DNA of 64,000 nucleotides from the NCBI RefSeq assembly GCF_026625605.1, contig NZ_CP113054.1, positions 2,790,001 to 2,854,000 of the forward strand, in the 5' to 3' direction. The notes beneath the pieces were generated by a model, which did no database searches, was not told where the DNA came from, and saw only the letters and a program-made list of their open reading frames with translations. Below are positions 50,369-59,483 of the stretch, piece by piece. Every line of letters starts with the position of its first letter. Position 1 is the first letter of the stretch. The position numbers and the translations under genes were made by a program. Origin of the DNA: Luteolibacter sp. SL250 (GTDB taxonomy: Bacteria > Verrucomicrobiota > Verrucomicrobiia > Verrucomicrobiales > Akkermansiaceae).

Positions 50369-52963
50369 ATGTTGGTTCGTTTCGGTTTTTGTTTGTTTTT
50401 GGCGAGTTCCGCCTTCGCCTTGGAGTTCCATGTGACCCCCTCCGGAAAGGCGGACGCTCCGGGGACCGTGGAGGCTCCGTTCGGCACCCTGGTGCAGGCC
50501 CGCGATGCCATCCGTGCCCTGAAGAAGAAGGCGCCGCTCAATGAAGCGGTCACCGTCTGGGTTCACGGGGGAGCCTATGAAATGCAAGAGACGCTCGCCC
50601 TCGATGTGATCGATTCCGGCACGGAGAAATTCCCGGTGGTCTATCGCGGGGTGGAGGGGGAAACGGCTTGGTTCAACGGAGCCCCCAAGGTGGAGGATTT
50701 CACCGGGCACCAAGGAAAGATCCGGAAGGCCGACCTGAAGGAACTGGGACTGGGCAAGGCGGCGATCCGGCAGTTGCTGTTCAATGGCAAGCGCCAGCCC
50801 TTGGCACGATACCCGAATGCGGACCCGGCGGATCCGCTCTACAGCGGATGGGCGTTTCTCAAGGACGTGCCGAAGGACAAGATCGAGGGGCACCGCTGGA
50901 AGCGTGTGGCCTATCTGGATCCGAAGGACGTCCGGAAATGGGCGAAACCGGAGGAGCTTGAGATGAACATTTTCGCGGGCTACGGCTGGTGGAATTTCAT
51001 CATGCCGGTGGCATCGGTCGATGCCACAGCGAACACCCTGACACTGCAGAAGGACTGCGGCTATGATCTTCACCCACACAACCGGTATTTCATCCAGAAC
51101 GCCCTTGAGGAGCTGGATGCACCCGGCGAGTGGTACATCGACCGCACGACGGAAACCCTCTACTTCTGGCCTCCGGCAGACCAGGGTGAGGTGCGGATCC
51201 CGAAGCTGGGGAGCTTCGTGAAGATGGCGGCAGCCACCAAGCACATCACCATCCGCGGTCTGAACTTCACCGGTTGCACGGAGACTGCCATCAGCTTTTC
51301 CGGAACGGAGAACTGCACCGTGGCCGGTTGTGTCATCACCGAAGCGGGCGGCTGGAACGGCTCTGGGATTTCCATGCATGGAAAGAACAACCTGGCGACC
51401 GGAAATGATGTCTCTTTCACCGGTGCCACGGGCATCAGCCTGGGCGGTGGTGATCGGGTGAAACTGGAGTCCGCGAACAACGTGGCGGACAACAACCACG
51501 TCCACCATCCCGGCATGATCCAGAAGAACGGTGCCGGCATCGGCCTGGGTGGGGTGGGGAACAAGGCGACCCACAACCACATCCACCATACTCCCCGGAT
51601 GGCCGTCCAGTTCAGCGGGAACAATCTCGTGGTCGACTACAACCACATGCACCACACCGTGCTGGAGACCCAGGACGGCGGTGCGGTTTATACCGGAGGG
51701 CGGGACTGGATCAGCTCCCGCGGCACCTCCCTGAAATACAACTTCATCCACGACACCATCGGCGTGGGGCAGGGTGCGGACGGACTGAAGCACCCCCACT
51801 TCACCTGGGGCATCTACATGGATGACAACGCGGGCGGTCTGGACATCGTGGGCAACATCGTGGTGCGCAGCGCACGTGCCGCACTGCACCTGCACAACGG
51901 CCGCGACCACATCATCGAGAACAACATCTTCGTGGACGGCGGCGAGCGCCAGGTGGAGTACAGCGGCTGGAGCGGCAACCATCCGTTCTTCAAGAACCAC
52001 CATCAGATGATGATCGACGGCTGGGACAAGGTGAAGGAGCAGCCCGCCTGGAAGGGGCTGCGGAACATGGACTTCGACCCGCGCAACGCGGTCCGTCCGG
52101 ACGGAACCATCATGTCCGGGAACATCGCACAAAGGAACATCATCGCCTGGAAGGATGCCTCCCTCCGCTATGCGGACCTGAAGAGTGTTTCCGCGGAATA
52201 CAACACGTTCGACCGGAATCTGGTCTGGAACGGCGGCAGGGAGATCAACACCTCCGTGGTCCTCACCGGAGCTGATACCGGTGAAGAACTCATGGGGAGC
52301 TCTGCCTTGCTGGCGGGCACACCGGAGGGCAAGGTGCCGAAGGGATGGGGATGGAACCACAAGCCTCGCAAGGAACTGAAACTCCAGGCGGAGCCGGAAA
52401 ACGTCCTGCGGGTGGAAGCCGCAACCAGCGATGACCCGAAGAACAGCAAGGTAAGCCTGCACAGTCCGTCGATGCCTGCCAAGGCGGGCGGAGCCTATCG
52501 GGCGAAGATGAAGCTGAAAGGGACCAAGCCCGGCATGCGGGGCAGTTTTTCCTACGCCATTTTCTCAGCCGGGAACGGCTATTGGCAATCCGACGCCAAG
52601 GGAGTGACCCTCGGCACGGAGTGGCAGGAATTCGAACTCACCGGCGCGATGCTCCGGGAGTCCGATCCGAAGTGGAAGCCCTGGATGAGCAAGTTCTTCA
52701 TCCGCGTGGATCTGGCGGATTCCGAGGGGGACGTTCTGATCAAGGACCTGACGGTCCATGAGGCGGTGGCACTCGACGGCTGGACATCATGGCAGTCCGT
52801 CGGTTGGGACAAGCACTCCATCATCGCTGATCCGCTCTTCGAGAATCAGGAAAAGGATGACTATCGCCTGAAGAAGGACTCGCCGGCATTCAAGCTCGGG
52901 TTCCAGCAGATTCCGGTGGAGAAGATCGGCCAATACGACAGCGAATTCCGGGCGAAGCCCTGA
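50369..52963 (+). CDS. Secreted right-handed parallel beta-helix protein with C-terminal CBM-like domain
   Basis: An 864-residue protein. The ATG at 50369 gives signal MLVRFGFCLFLASSAFA; codons further upstream run into the terminator hairpin. Residues about 20-80 (FHVTPSGKADAPGT, FGTLVQARDAIRALK) are the usual entry of Pel-type beta-helices. The helix continues to about 590 with His/Asn-rich coils such as NNHVHHPGM, THNHIHHTPRM and DYNHMHHTVLETQDGGAVY. A beta-sandwich (about 680-820; LHSPSMPAKAGGAYRAKMKL) resembles CBM4/9 domains. Likely a glycan lyase or hydrolase; the polymer is unknown. Confidence 0.78.
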   Translation: MLVRFGFCLFLASSAFALEFHVTPSGKADAPGTVEAPFGTLVQARDAIRALKKKAPLNEAVTVWVHGGAYEMQETLALDVIDSGTEKFPVVYRGVEGETAWFNGAPKVEDFTGHQGKIRKADLKELGLGKAAIRQLLFNGKRQPLARYPNADPADPLYSGWAFLKDVPKDKIEGHRWKRVAYLDPKDVRKWAKPEELEMNIFAGYGWWNFIMPVASVDATANTLTLQKDCGYDLHPHNRYFIQNALEELDAPGEWYIDRTTETLYFWPPADQGEVRIPKLGSFVKMAAATKHITIRGLNFTGCTETAISFSGTENCTVAGCVITEAGGWNGSGISMHGKNNLATGNDVSFTGATGISLGGGDRVKLESANNVADNNHVHHPGMIQKNGAGIGLGGVGNKATHNHIHHTPRMAVQFSGNNLVVDYNHMHHTVLETQDGGAVYTGGRDWISSRGTSLKYNFIHDTIGVGQGADGLKHPHFTWGIYMDDNAGGLDIVGNIVVRSARAALHLHNGRDHIIENNIFVDGGERQVEYSGWSGNHPFFKNHHQMMIDGWDKVKEQPAWKGLRNMDFDPRNAVRPDGTIMSGNIAQRNIIAWKDASLRYADLKSVSAEYNTFDRNLVWNGGREINTSVVLTGADTGEELMGSSALLAGTPEGKVPKGWGWNHKPRKELKLQAEPENVLRVEAATSDDPKNSKVSLHSPSMPAKAGGAYRAKMKLKGTKPGMRGSFSYAIFSAGNGYWQSDAKGVTLGTEWQEFELTGAMLRESDPKWKPWMSKFFIRVDLADSEGDVLIKDLTVHEAVALDGWTSWQSVGWDKHSIIADPLFENQEKDDYRLKKDSPAFKLGFQQIPVEKIGQYDSEFRAKP

Positions 52964-52970
52964 TCCGCCT

Positions 52971-54128
52971 TTACTCCATCGTAGCGGACATCGCCCGGAC
53001 GGAAATCGTCCGTTTCAGCTCAAAGGAGACATAAGCGATCCGTTCGGGCTGCCGGTGGTTGAAAGGCGTGATCGTCAGCACCTCGATGGTGTAGGTTCCA
53101 TCCTCCCCGAATCCATCCGCGATGTCGGCCAGCGGCACCACGGCATTCTGCGGGGCGAAGGTGTTGATGGAGAAGGCTGAGGACGGCAGCTTGGTCCCCG
53201 TGGTTCCCAGGGCGGGAGGTCCGCGGTAGATCTGGGCGTAGGTCACGCTGTCCGGATAGAGATCCGTCAGGGTCACCCGGGCCTCCGGGGGCGCTTCCTG
53301 ATACGTTTTCCCGGGCTCGATCCCCTCGATCACCGCGGTGCATACCGGCCAGATCTGGATGGTCGCGGAGCCGACGGTGGCACGTGCGTCGCCGAGCTTC
53401 ACCGTGGCGGTGAATGATTCCTCGCCCATGGCCTTGGTCGGGAACTCCCCGGGAAGATTCTGATAGATGCCCGGAAGGCTGAAGGTGCCGTTCTTGCTGA
53501 ACTCGAAGCCCTGGTCGTAGGTTCCCTGTCCGGTGCCGTTCTCGGCAGGGATGTGGAGGGTCCTCTCGTAGAGCTTGTAGCTGCGGGCCATCGTCACCTT
53601 GGTGGGGACGCCCTCGGGCAGATTGTCCGTGTCCGTGGGGAGCCGGCCGACCGCCACGCTGGCGGCGAAAGGTTGGTCCGCCCTGGTGCGGGGCGGGAAA
53701 TAGGGGTCCGCGGAGGTGAGGGAGATCCGTGCCTCCGGGATGTAGGCGCCCACGGTTTGCTCCGCCAGGAGCTGCGGCAGGGAGGAACCAGCCGGATCGC
53801 TGCCGAGGTTGATGTCCAGATGAATGCCCAGCACCGTCAGGTCGATGAGGTTGGAGCTGAGGGATACATTCGCGCGCACTGCAGTACCCACGGCGGCGTC
53901 GAGTAGTGTGAACGGACTGAAGACGGGATCCTGGTAGGCGTAGAGCTGGAAGATCGCGCCATCACCCTCCAGTGGCTTCGACCGCACCGTGCCATTCTTC
54001 TGGGCGATGGGCGTGTCATAGACGACCGTCCGTCCATTGATCAACTGGATCTGCCGGACGAAATCCACAGCCTCTGCCTGGGATACCAGCAGCGTGATGA
54101 TGAAAAGGGAAATCTGCCGGGTTTTCAT
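52971..54128 (-). CDS. Secreted protein of unknown function (third of a set of three)
   Basis: A 385-residue protein with signal peptide MKTRQISLFIITLLVSQAEA. The mature chain is beta-rich: FVRQIQLINGRTVVYDTPIA, LTVLGIHLDINLGSD, SASVAVGRLP-like ASVAVGRLPTDTDN, and a C-terminal half with ATIQIWPVCTAVIEGI and TYTIEVLTITPFNHRQPERI that looks like Ig-type domains. No catalytic motif or anchor is visible and no family is recognised. Its ATG overlaps the stop of the 179-residue gene upstream (54125-54128), and that gene follows a third secreted protein, so the three are probably made together. Confidence 0.7.
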   Translation of the reverse strand: MKTRQISLFIITLLVSQAEAVDFVRQIQLINGRTVVYDTPIAQKNGTVRSKPLEGDGAIFQLYAYQDPVFSPFTLLDAAVGTAVRANVSLSSNLIDLTVLGIHLDINLGSDPAGSSLPQLLAEQTVGAYIPEARISLTSADPYFPPRTRADQPFAASVAVGRLPTDTDNLPEGVPTKVTMARSYKLYERTLHIPAENGTGQGTYDQGFEFSKNGTFSLPGIYQNLPGEFPTKAMGEESFTATVKLGDARATVGSATIQIWPVCTAVIEGIEPGKTYQEAPPEARVTLTDLYPDSVTYAQIYRGPPALGTTGTKLPSSAFSINTFAPQNAVVPLADIADGFGEDGTYTIEVLTITPFNHRQPERIAYVSFELKRTISVRAMSATME

Positions 54129-54664
54129 GGCGTCTGGGTCGGGATGGAAATGGGGCCTCCCTGGAAGGTTGCGACAACGAGCAGGTTTCCTTTCCTGTAT
54201 CGTTCCATGGTGTCGGGATGCAGCGGGGTCTTGCCGGTGATCTGGTCATGGGTGACATCCATGGTGGTGATCCACGCGCGGTTCGCTGAGAAAAAGGTCA
54301 GCCAGTCGGTGAACTTGCCGGAGGGCGATGAAACCATGTGGCTTCGCAGGCCGGGTGGGCACCAGATGACGCTGTCCTTTGGCAGGAGGATGAATTCGCC
54401 GCCGCCTTCCAGCGGGGTGGACATCTCCAGCAGTCCGAAGCCCTGCGGCTGCGGTGGCATCGGTTTGGGCAGTTCCTGCCCGGCTACAGATGCCTGCCTC
54501 CGGGCGGTCAGTTGCTCATCCGTGGTCGAATCGATGGTTGGGTGTCCGGCGTCCTTCGGCACGACGGCCAGCCCGGTTCCCGGCTTGCGTTCCGGCACAT
54601 CCGCTCCATGGAGGACGGAACAGGTGGCGGCGAGCAGGCCGAGGATGTGGAGGTGATGCTTCAT
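54125..54664 (-). CDS. Secreted protein of unknown function (second of a set of three)
   Basis: A 179-residue protein with signal MKHHLHILGLLAATCSVLHG. A proline-rich linker (LPKPMPPQPQGFGLLEM) is followed by a compact part with GGGEFILLPKDSVIWCPPGL, FTDWLTFFSANRAWITTMDV and GNLLVVATFQGGPISI. No family is recognised. It starts one base after the stop of the upstream secreted gene and ends inside the start of the downstream one, so the order and coupling are tight. Confidence 0.65.
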   Translation of the reverse strand: MKHHLHILGLLAATCSVLHGADVPERKPGTGLAVVPKDAGHPTIDSTTDEQLTARRQASVAGQELPKPMPPQPQGFGLLEMSTPLEGGGEFILLPKDSVIWCPPGLRSHMVSSPSGKFTDWLTFFSANRAWITTMDVTHDQITGKTPLHPDTMERYRKGNLLVVATFQGGPISIPTQTP

Positions 54665-54665
54665 C

Positions 54666-55541
54666 TCAGGGTGTGATGGTGACCTTCAGCCATCCCGGAC
54701 CCTGGCCGGTGGCGATGTCCACGGTGACGTTCAGGTCGGTGCTCAGGCCGGTGGTAATGGGCGCGATGGCCTGGGTGAGCGGTCCGGCAGGAGGCTCGGC
54801 GGGCGGGGATCCCAGCACGGTCAGCCCCACATCCGCGAGATCCAGCCCGAGGAAGGGCGGACGGTAGATCGGTGCGTCATAGCGGGCGATCTGGAAGGAG
54901 ACGTTCACCATGGATCCGGTGATGACCTGATCCGCGGAGGACATGGTCAGTACCCCGGACATCACTGGCGGGGCGGCGTGGTATTCCCCCAGAACGTAGA
55001 AGTAACCCTTCGGGTTGAGGTTGTAGTTGGCCGGACTGGCGATGCCTGGAAGCAGGGAGCCGAGCAGCGAGGACCCTGGCATGTGGAATCCGAGGTTCAC
55101 GGTGGCCGGATGCAGGGGATCACTGAGCGTCCAGTTGGCGCCGTATTGGTGGACCGGCCCGACGGAAGTGCCGGGGGTGCTCGATTTGATCGAGAGACGC
55201 TGGGGATAGAAGTTCGTCAGTCCGGTCTGGAGGGCAACGAAGCCCGTGGACTGGACCGTGCCGCCGGTGCCCAGCAGGCCGCCCAGGAGCTTTTCCTTGA
55301 AGACCCCGTTGACCACGGTGGCATTCACCGCCCGTTCACCGAGTTCGAGCTTTCCAGCCACTCCGAAGACGTCGTAACGGAACGGCTTGCCGACGGAGAT
55401 GGTCGCGGAACGATTCGTTTCGGTGAGGCTCACCGGCGCGATCATCCCGGGAGCCCAACATTGGACCTGGGCATGGCTCTGGTGACAGGGGGCCAGCGCC
55501 CCTGCCATGGCAAGGACGCCTATTTTCGAGCGTGCGCTCAT
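54666..55541 (-). CDS. Secreted protein of unknown function (first of a set of three)
   Basis: A 291-residue protein. MSARSKIGVLAMAGALAPCHQSHA is a plausible signal, so the ATG at 55541 is used although the frame opens at 55598. The mature part is beta-rich, with RSATISVGKPFRYDVFGVAG, GFVALQTGLTNFYPQ, KGYFYVLGEYHAAPP and FLGLDLADVGLTVLG. The Ala/Pro-rich LGSPPAEPPAGPLTQ lies near the C-terminus. No family is recognised. DLADVGLTVLG resembles LIDLTVLGIHLDINLG of the third protein, which hints that the two are distant relatives. Confidence 0.68.
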   Translation of the reverse strand: MSARSKIGVLAMAGALAPCHQSHAQVQCWAPGMIAPVSLTETNRSATISVGKPFRYDVFGVAGKLELGERAVNATVVNGVFKEKLLGGLLGTGGTVQSTGFVALQTGLTNFYPQRLSIKSSTPGTSVGPVHQYGANWTLSDPLHPATVNLGFHMPGSSLLGSLLPGIASPANYNLNPKGYFYVLGEYHAAPPVMSGVLTMSSADQVITGSMVNVSFQIARYDAPIYRPPFLGLDLADVGLTVLGSPPAEPPAGPLTQAIAPITTGLSTDLNVTVDIATGQGPGWLKVTITP

Positions 55542-55822
55542 CGGAACTGGATGTAAGGGGGTGCGGGTGATCAGCCGCCTTCCGGAATCCCGTTCCACCG
55601 TTGAAGGTGAGCCGGGTGGGTGATCCGTTGGCGTCTGCGGGTGTGAGCATCACCTTACAGCCTTTGCCTCTGGTGATACCAAAGGTCAGTTCGACAATGT
55701 GCTTATGAGGACATTACACGTCGGGCGATAATACGTATCCGCGGACCTCTTGTGCCCGGAAAACACTCATTCCGGGGATTTCCCGCTTATGAATGCAGAA
55801 ACCCCGCATTTTTACCAGGTTG
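55542..55822. other. Intergenic spacer between the secreted-protein set and hflC
   Basis: About 280 bases with no supported gene. It must hold the leftward promoter of the three-gene set and the end of the hflKC transcript. No clear terminator with a T-tract was found. Confidence 0.3.
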
Positions 55823-56830
55823 TCACTCCGCTCGCGGGAGGGCCGGTGCCTTCGGCTTTCCGTCAGCGGATTTGAGGTATTTGAATAGATCGCTGTCCGT
55901 CGAAAGGATCAGGGTGGAGTCTCCGCCGATGGTGCGACGGTACATCTCCATGGACTTCAGGAATTCATAGAGTTCCGCCGCTTCCGGCCGCTGGCCGTAG
56001 GCCCGGGCATAGATTTCGGAAGCTTTGGCATCAGCCGCACCACGGGTGGTCTGGACCTTCTTGTAGGCTTCGGATTCGATTTTGTTCAGATCCCTTTCCT
56101 TGTCGCCCAGGATCCGCGCGGCCTGACCCTGGCCTTCCGACCGGAATTTCGAGGCGATCTGGAGACGCTCGGAGATCATCCGCTCATAGATTTTCTCGAC
56201 CACCGTCGAGTTGTAGTTGATCCGCTTGAATCGGACGTCCAGCAGCTCGATGCCCAGTTCAGCGAGCTTCGCCCTGGCGTCATTCCGGATGTCAGCCTCG
56301 ATGGCGTGGCGGCCACGACGGATGGGCGGCAGGGTGCCGATGCTGCCGGGTGAGTTCTCGGTCATTTCCTCCAAGGTTTCGTCCCGGAGAGGCTTGCGGG
56401 CTTTGTCGGTGCGGATGATCTCGATGAGATCATGCTTGGCGACCGCGCTGCGGGTTTCGCTGCCGATGATGTCCTCGATCCGCGAGAGGGCGCTGCGCTC
56501 GTCCCGCAGGCGGCGGAAATACTCCAGCGGATCCGTGACGCGCCAGCGGGCGAAGGCGTTCACCGAAATGTAGAGCTTGTCCTTGGTGGGCATCTCATTC
56601 CTGGGTCCATCCCATGGTCGGATGTTTTTCGGGATGACGTTCACCACCTGGATGAACGGCTTCTTGAGATGCAGCCCCGGTTCAGTGATGGGCTTGCCAA
56701 CGGGGTTGCCGAACTCGGTGATGATCACCTGGTCCGACGGTTTCACGGTGTAGAAACAGCCGGAGAAGATCATCAGCAGTAGGATGCAACCCACGACGAC
56801 GAGGAAGGTGACGAATGCGCGCATGTTCAT
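55823..56830 (-). CDS. hflC: HflC-like SPFH-domain membrane protein
   Basis: A 335-residue protein with one N-terminal membrane helix (FVTFLVVVGCILLLMIFSG) and a periplasmic-type SPFH/band-7 domain: VKPSDQVIITEFGNPVG, GLHLKKPFIQVV, KLYISVNAFARWRVTDP and ELLDVRFKRINYNSTVVEKI. A long coiled coil follows (about 215-285; SEGQGQAARILGDKERDLNK). HflC with HflK forms a cage around FtsH and modulates membrane protein turnover. It overlaps hflK by four bases (56827-56830), the usual operon order. Confidence 0.9.
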   Translation of the reverse strand: MNMRAFVTFLVVVGCILLLMIFSGCFYTVKPSDQVIITEFGNPVGKPITEPGLHLKKPFIQVVNVIPKNIRPWDGPRNEMPTKDKLYISVNAFARWRVTDPLEYFRRLRDERSALSRIEDIIGSETRSAVAKHDLIEIIRTDKARKPLRDETLEEMTENSPGSIGTLPPIRRGRHAIEADIRNDARAKLAELGIELLDVRFKRINYNSTVVEKIYERMISERLQIASKFRSEGQGQAARILGDKERDLNKIESEAYKKVQTTRGAADAKASEIYARAYGQRPEAAELYEFLKSMEMYRRTIGGDSTLILSTDSDLFKYLKSADGKPKAPALPRAE

Positions 56831-57840
56831 CGGGCACCTCCTTCCGGAAGAGTCACGGTGGAACCGCCAAGGTTGAGCAGCGGCAGCAGGCCCTTCGCGT
56901 CCTCATCCAGCATCACGGTCCTGCCGATATTGGGGAGAATCTCGGACATGGTTTCCAGATAGATGCGTCTCCGCGTGACGTCGGGCGCGGTGCTGTACTG
57001 TTTGAGCAGTGCCTCGAAGGAGGCGACATCACCCTCGGCCTCGTTCACCCGTTTCATGGCGTACCCTTCAGCGGCGCTGACCATCCGGTCCGCCTCACCG
57101 CGCGCGAGCGGCACGGCCTTGTTGTATTCTCCATTGGCGATGTTGATGGCGCTTTCCTTCTCCTGGAGGGCGTTGTTCACCTCATTGAAGCTGCCCTGCA
57201 CGCGGCGCGGAGGATTCACGTTCTTGAGCTGGATCTGGTCGATGCGCAGGCCCATCTCATAGCTGCGTGTGGCATCCTGGAGCTTCTGGGTGGCGATGGT
57301 CTCGATCTCCTGCCGTCCGATGGTGATGACCTCATCCACCGTGCGGTCTCCGACGACCTCCCTCATCACGTTCTCGGAAAGGTCCCGCAGGGCCGCATCC
57401 GGGGACTCCACCTCGAAGAGGTATTGCATGGGATCATCGATCCGGTATTGCACCACCCACTCCACCAAGGCTGCGTTGAGATCTCCGGTGACCATGTTCT
57501 TCTCCTGCTCCTGCTCGTCCTCCGCTCCGTATTGCCAGGGATTGGTCGAGTTGTCCGTGCCGAAGCCGAATTCCTGCTTCATCTGCCGCTCAACCTGGAC
57601 CGCATAGCTCTTGTCCACGCCGAATGGGATCTTGAAGTGGAGGCCGGGCATGCTGGTCTTGATCGGCTTGCCGAAGCGGAGAACCACCGCCTGCGACTCC
57701 GCCGGGACGGTGTAGAATGAGGAAAACAGCCCCGACAGCACCATGATCAGGATGAAAACCCCGAAGATGATCTTCGGCAGCTTTGTCAGAATGTTCGATG
57801 CCGGGGGAGATGATGGGAACTTGGGAGGCTTGGTGGCCAT
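56827..57840 (-). CDS. hflK: HflK-like SPFH-domain membrane protein
   Basis: A 337-residue protein starting MATKPPKFPSSPP. An earlier ATG at 57849 is in frame and gives three more residues. It has a membrane helix (IIFGVFILIMVLSGLFSSFY) and an SPFH domain with VPAESQAVVLRFGKPI, GLHFKIPFGVDKSYAVQVER, VVQYRIDDPMQYLFEVESPD and LQDATRSYEMGLRIDQIQLK. A coiled coil (EYNKAVPLARGEADRMVSAA) follows. It lacks the long Gly-rich N-terminus of the enterobacterial protein. It forms a complex with HflC and FtsH; the gene leads hflC. Confidence 0.9.
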   Translation of the reverse strand: MATKPPKFPSSPPASNILTKLPKIIFGVFILIMVLSGLFSSFYTVPAESQAVVLRFGKPIKTSMPGLHFKIPFGVDKSYAVQVERQMKQEFGFGTDNSTNPWQYGAEDEQEQEKNMVTGDLNAALVEWVVQYRIDDPMQYLFEVESPDAALRDLSENVMREVVGDRTVDEVITIGRQEIETIATQKLQDATRSYEMGLRIDQIQLKNVNPPRRVQGSFNEVNNALQEKESAINIANGEYNKAVPLARGEADRMVSAAEGYAMKRVNEAEGDVASFEALLKQYSTAPDVTRRRIYLETMSEILPNIGRTVMLDEDAKGLLPLLNLGGSTVTLPEGGAR

Positions 57841-57907
57841 GGCGACCAACGAAGTCCCGACCGGCGTGAGGAGTCAAGAAAACCCGGAAAATCCAGGCAT
57901 CACCGGC

Positions 57908-59017
57908 TCAGTCCCGGAGGTGCCCCATGGCCTCCCGGAGATCGTCCGCGTTGATGTCCCTGCTGACGAAGGCACTGCCAGGAGAGTCGATCAGCACATA
58001 GCGGATCTGCCCGGATGAGAATTTCTTGTCCTTGGAAAGCCGGTCCATGACCGTGTCCGTGGTGATCCGCTCCGGGAGGATGACAGGGAGGTGGAAACGC
58101 TCCAGCAGGGAGATGATGGCACGGCCAGCTTCCGGTGGGAGGCCGGCCTTCCTCTCGGACAGGAACACTGCGGCCCGCAGGCCCAGCGAGATGGCCTCAC
58201 CGTGGAGCATCTCTCCGTAGGGAAGGGACGCCTCGATGCCGTGGCCGATGGTATGCCCCAGATTGAGCAGTGCGCGGATGTCCTTCGTTTCGTACTCATC
58301 CTCCTCCACGACCCGGGCCTTGATGCCGATGTTGCGGGCGATGAGATCCGCAGGCACATCCCGGCTTTCGGGATCGAGCGCGGCCAGTTCACCCACCATG
58401 CCGGCGTCGCGGATGGCCGCATGCTTGATCGCCTCCGCGAAGCCTTCGTGGAACTCCCGGGCGGGCAGGGTGCGCAGGGTGTGGGGATCCACCAGCACGC
58501 GTTTCGGTTGGTGGAATGCTCCCAACAGGTTCTTCCCTTCCTCCACGTTGACGCCGGTTTTCCCTCCCACGGAGGAATCGACCTGAGCGAGCAGGGTGGT
58601 CGGCACTTGGATGAAGGGGATGCCGCGGTAGAAGATGGCTGCGACGAATCCCGCGAGGTCTCCCACCACACCACCGCCCAGGGCGACAAGCAGGGATTTG
58701 CGGTCGTGGTTCTCCCGGATCATTCCGCGGCAGACTTCTTCCGCCTGGGTCATCGACTTCGATGATTCTCCGGCGGGAACGACATGGAGGGTGGTCTGGA
58801 AACCAGCCTCAGCCAGCGAGGCGAGTAGGGCCTCCGAGTGGAACTTCACCACGTTGCTGTCCGTGACGACGGCGACCCGGCAGGGCTTGATGCCTGCTTC
58901 AAGGATGGCTTGGCCCGCCCGCTGGAGCAGGCCGGGTTCGACAACCACATCGTAGGAACGGTCGGACAGATTGACTCGCACGGAAGGCATGCGCGGAGGA
59001 TTGGCGAGGATCGGCAT
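57908..59017 (-). CDS. aroB: 3-dehydroquinate synthase
   Basis: A 369-residue enzyme of the shikimate pathway, which converts DAHP to 3-dehydroquinate using NAD and a divalent metal. Motifs: NAD-binding ALGGGVVGDLAGFVAAIFYRG, VPTTLLAQVDSSVGGKTGVN, metal ligands Glu in HEGFAEAIKHA, His in LNLGHTIGHGIE and His in MLHGEAISLGL. The C-terminal helical domain has LSKDKKFSSGQIRYVLIDSPG. A second ATG at 58990 (MPSVRVNLSDRSY) is an equally sensible start. It lies 67 bases upstream of hflK on the same strand. Confidence 0.93.
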   Translation of the reverse strand: MPILANPPRMPSVRVNLSDRSYDVVVEPGLLQRAGQAILEAGIKPCRVAVVTDSNVVKFHSEALLASLAEAGFQTTLHVVPAGESSKSMTQAEEVCRGMIRENHDRKSLLVALGGGVVGDLAGFVAAIFYRGIPFIQVPTTLLAQVDSSVGGKTGVNVEEGKNLLGAFHQPKRVLVDPHTLRTLPAREFHEGFAEAIKHAAIRDAGMVGELAALDPESRDVPADLIARNIGIKARVVEEDEYETKDIRALLNLGHTIGHGIEASLPYGEMLHGEAISLGLRAAVFLSERKAGLPPEAGRAIISLLERFHLPVILPERITTDTVMDRLSKDKKFSSGQIRYVLIDSPGSAFVSRDINADDLREAMGHLRD

Positions 59018-59073
59018 TTTCCAAATCCAAAATTCCAAATTCCCAATTCAATCCGGCTATGATGGGCTGGCGC

Positions 59074-59427
59074 ATGGAAATCCGCAGATACGACGAACAG
59101 GTGCCGTTCACCACCAAGGACGGTTCGACGATCCGCAGCCTGCTGGACCGTGCGAACGCCCCCGTGGCGAACCAGAGCCTGGCGGAAGCGACGCTGCCGC
59201 CGGGAGCGGCGACCGAGCGGCACTATCACGGAGTGAGCGAGGAGTTCTACTACATCCTCGAAGGGAAGGGCCTCATGGAAATCGACGGACAGGAACGCGA
59301 AGTGGGTCCCGGTGACGCCATCCTGATCCCGGCAAAGGCCTGGCACCAGATCACAGCGGAAGGGGCGATGCGCTTCCTCTGCTGCTGCGCGCCGCCCTAC
59401 GCGCATGAGGACACGTTCTTTGCCTGA
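59074..59427 (+). CDS. Cupin-domain protein
   Basis: A 117-residue single cupin. Motif 1 is ERHYHGVSEEFYYILEGKG with the His, His-less and Glu ligand positions (HYH, E), and motif 2 is GPGDAILIPAKAWHQI with the last His. The end carries an unusual triple cysteine (FLCCCAPPYAHED). Cupins bind a metal and often small acids; the function is not assignable. Start MEIRRYDEQ (59074) is preferred over an in-frame ATG at 59059. It is divergent from aroB and convergent with the DUF1080 gene. Confidence 0.85.
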   Translation: MEIRRYDEQVPFTTKDGSTIRSLLDRANAPVANQSLAEATLPPGAATERHYHGVSEEFYYILEGKGLMEIDGQEREVGPGDAILIPAKAWHQITAEGAMRFLCCCAPPYAHEDTFFA

Positions 59428-59433
59428 GGGCAC

Positions 59434-59466
59434 AAAAAAGAGCCGGGGCTGGATGCTCCCGGCTCT
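59434..59466 (-). terminator. Intrinsic terminator of the DUF1080 gene
   Basis: On the minus strand AGAGCCGGG pairs with CCCGGCTCT and is followed by TTTTTT, just after the leftward DUF1080 gene. It lies between convergent genes and may also serve the cupin gene. Confidence 0.85.
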
Positions 59467-59483
59467 GTTCCTGGATTGGGAAA

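Noticed and set aside
50345-52462. Open frame of about 705 codons on the minus strand
   Set aside because: It is antisense to the beta-helix gene, is rich in Val/His/Arg and has no recognisable domain.
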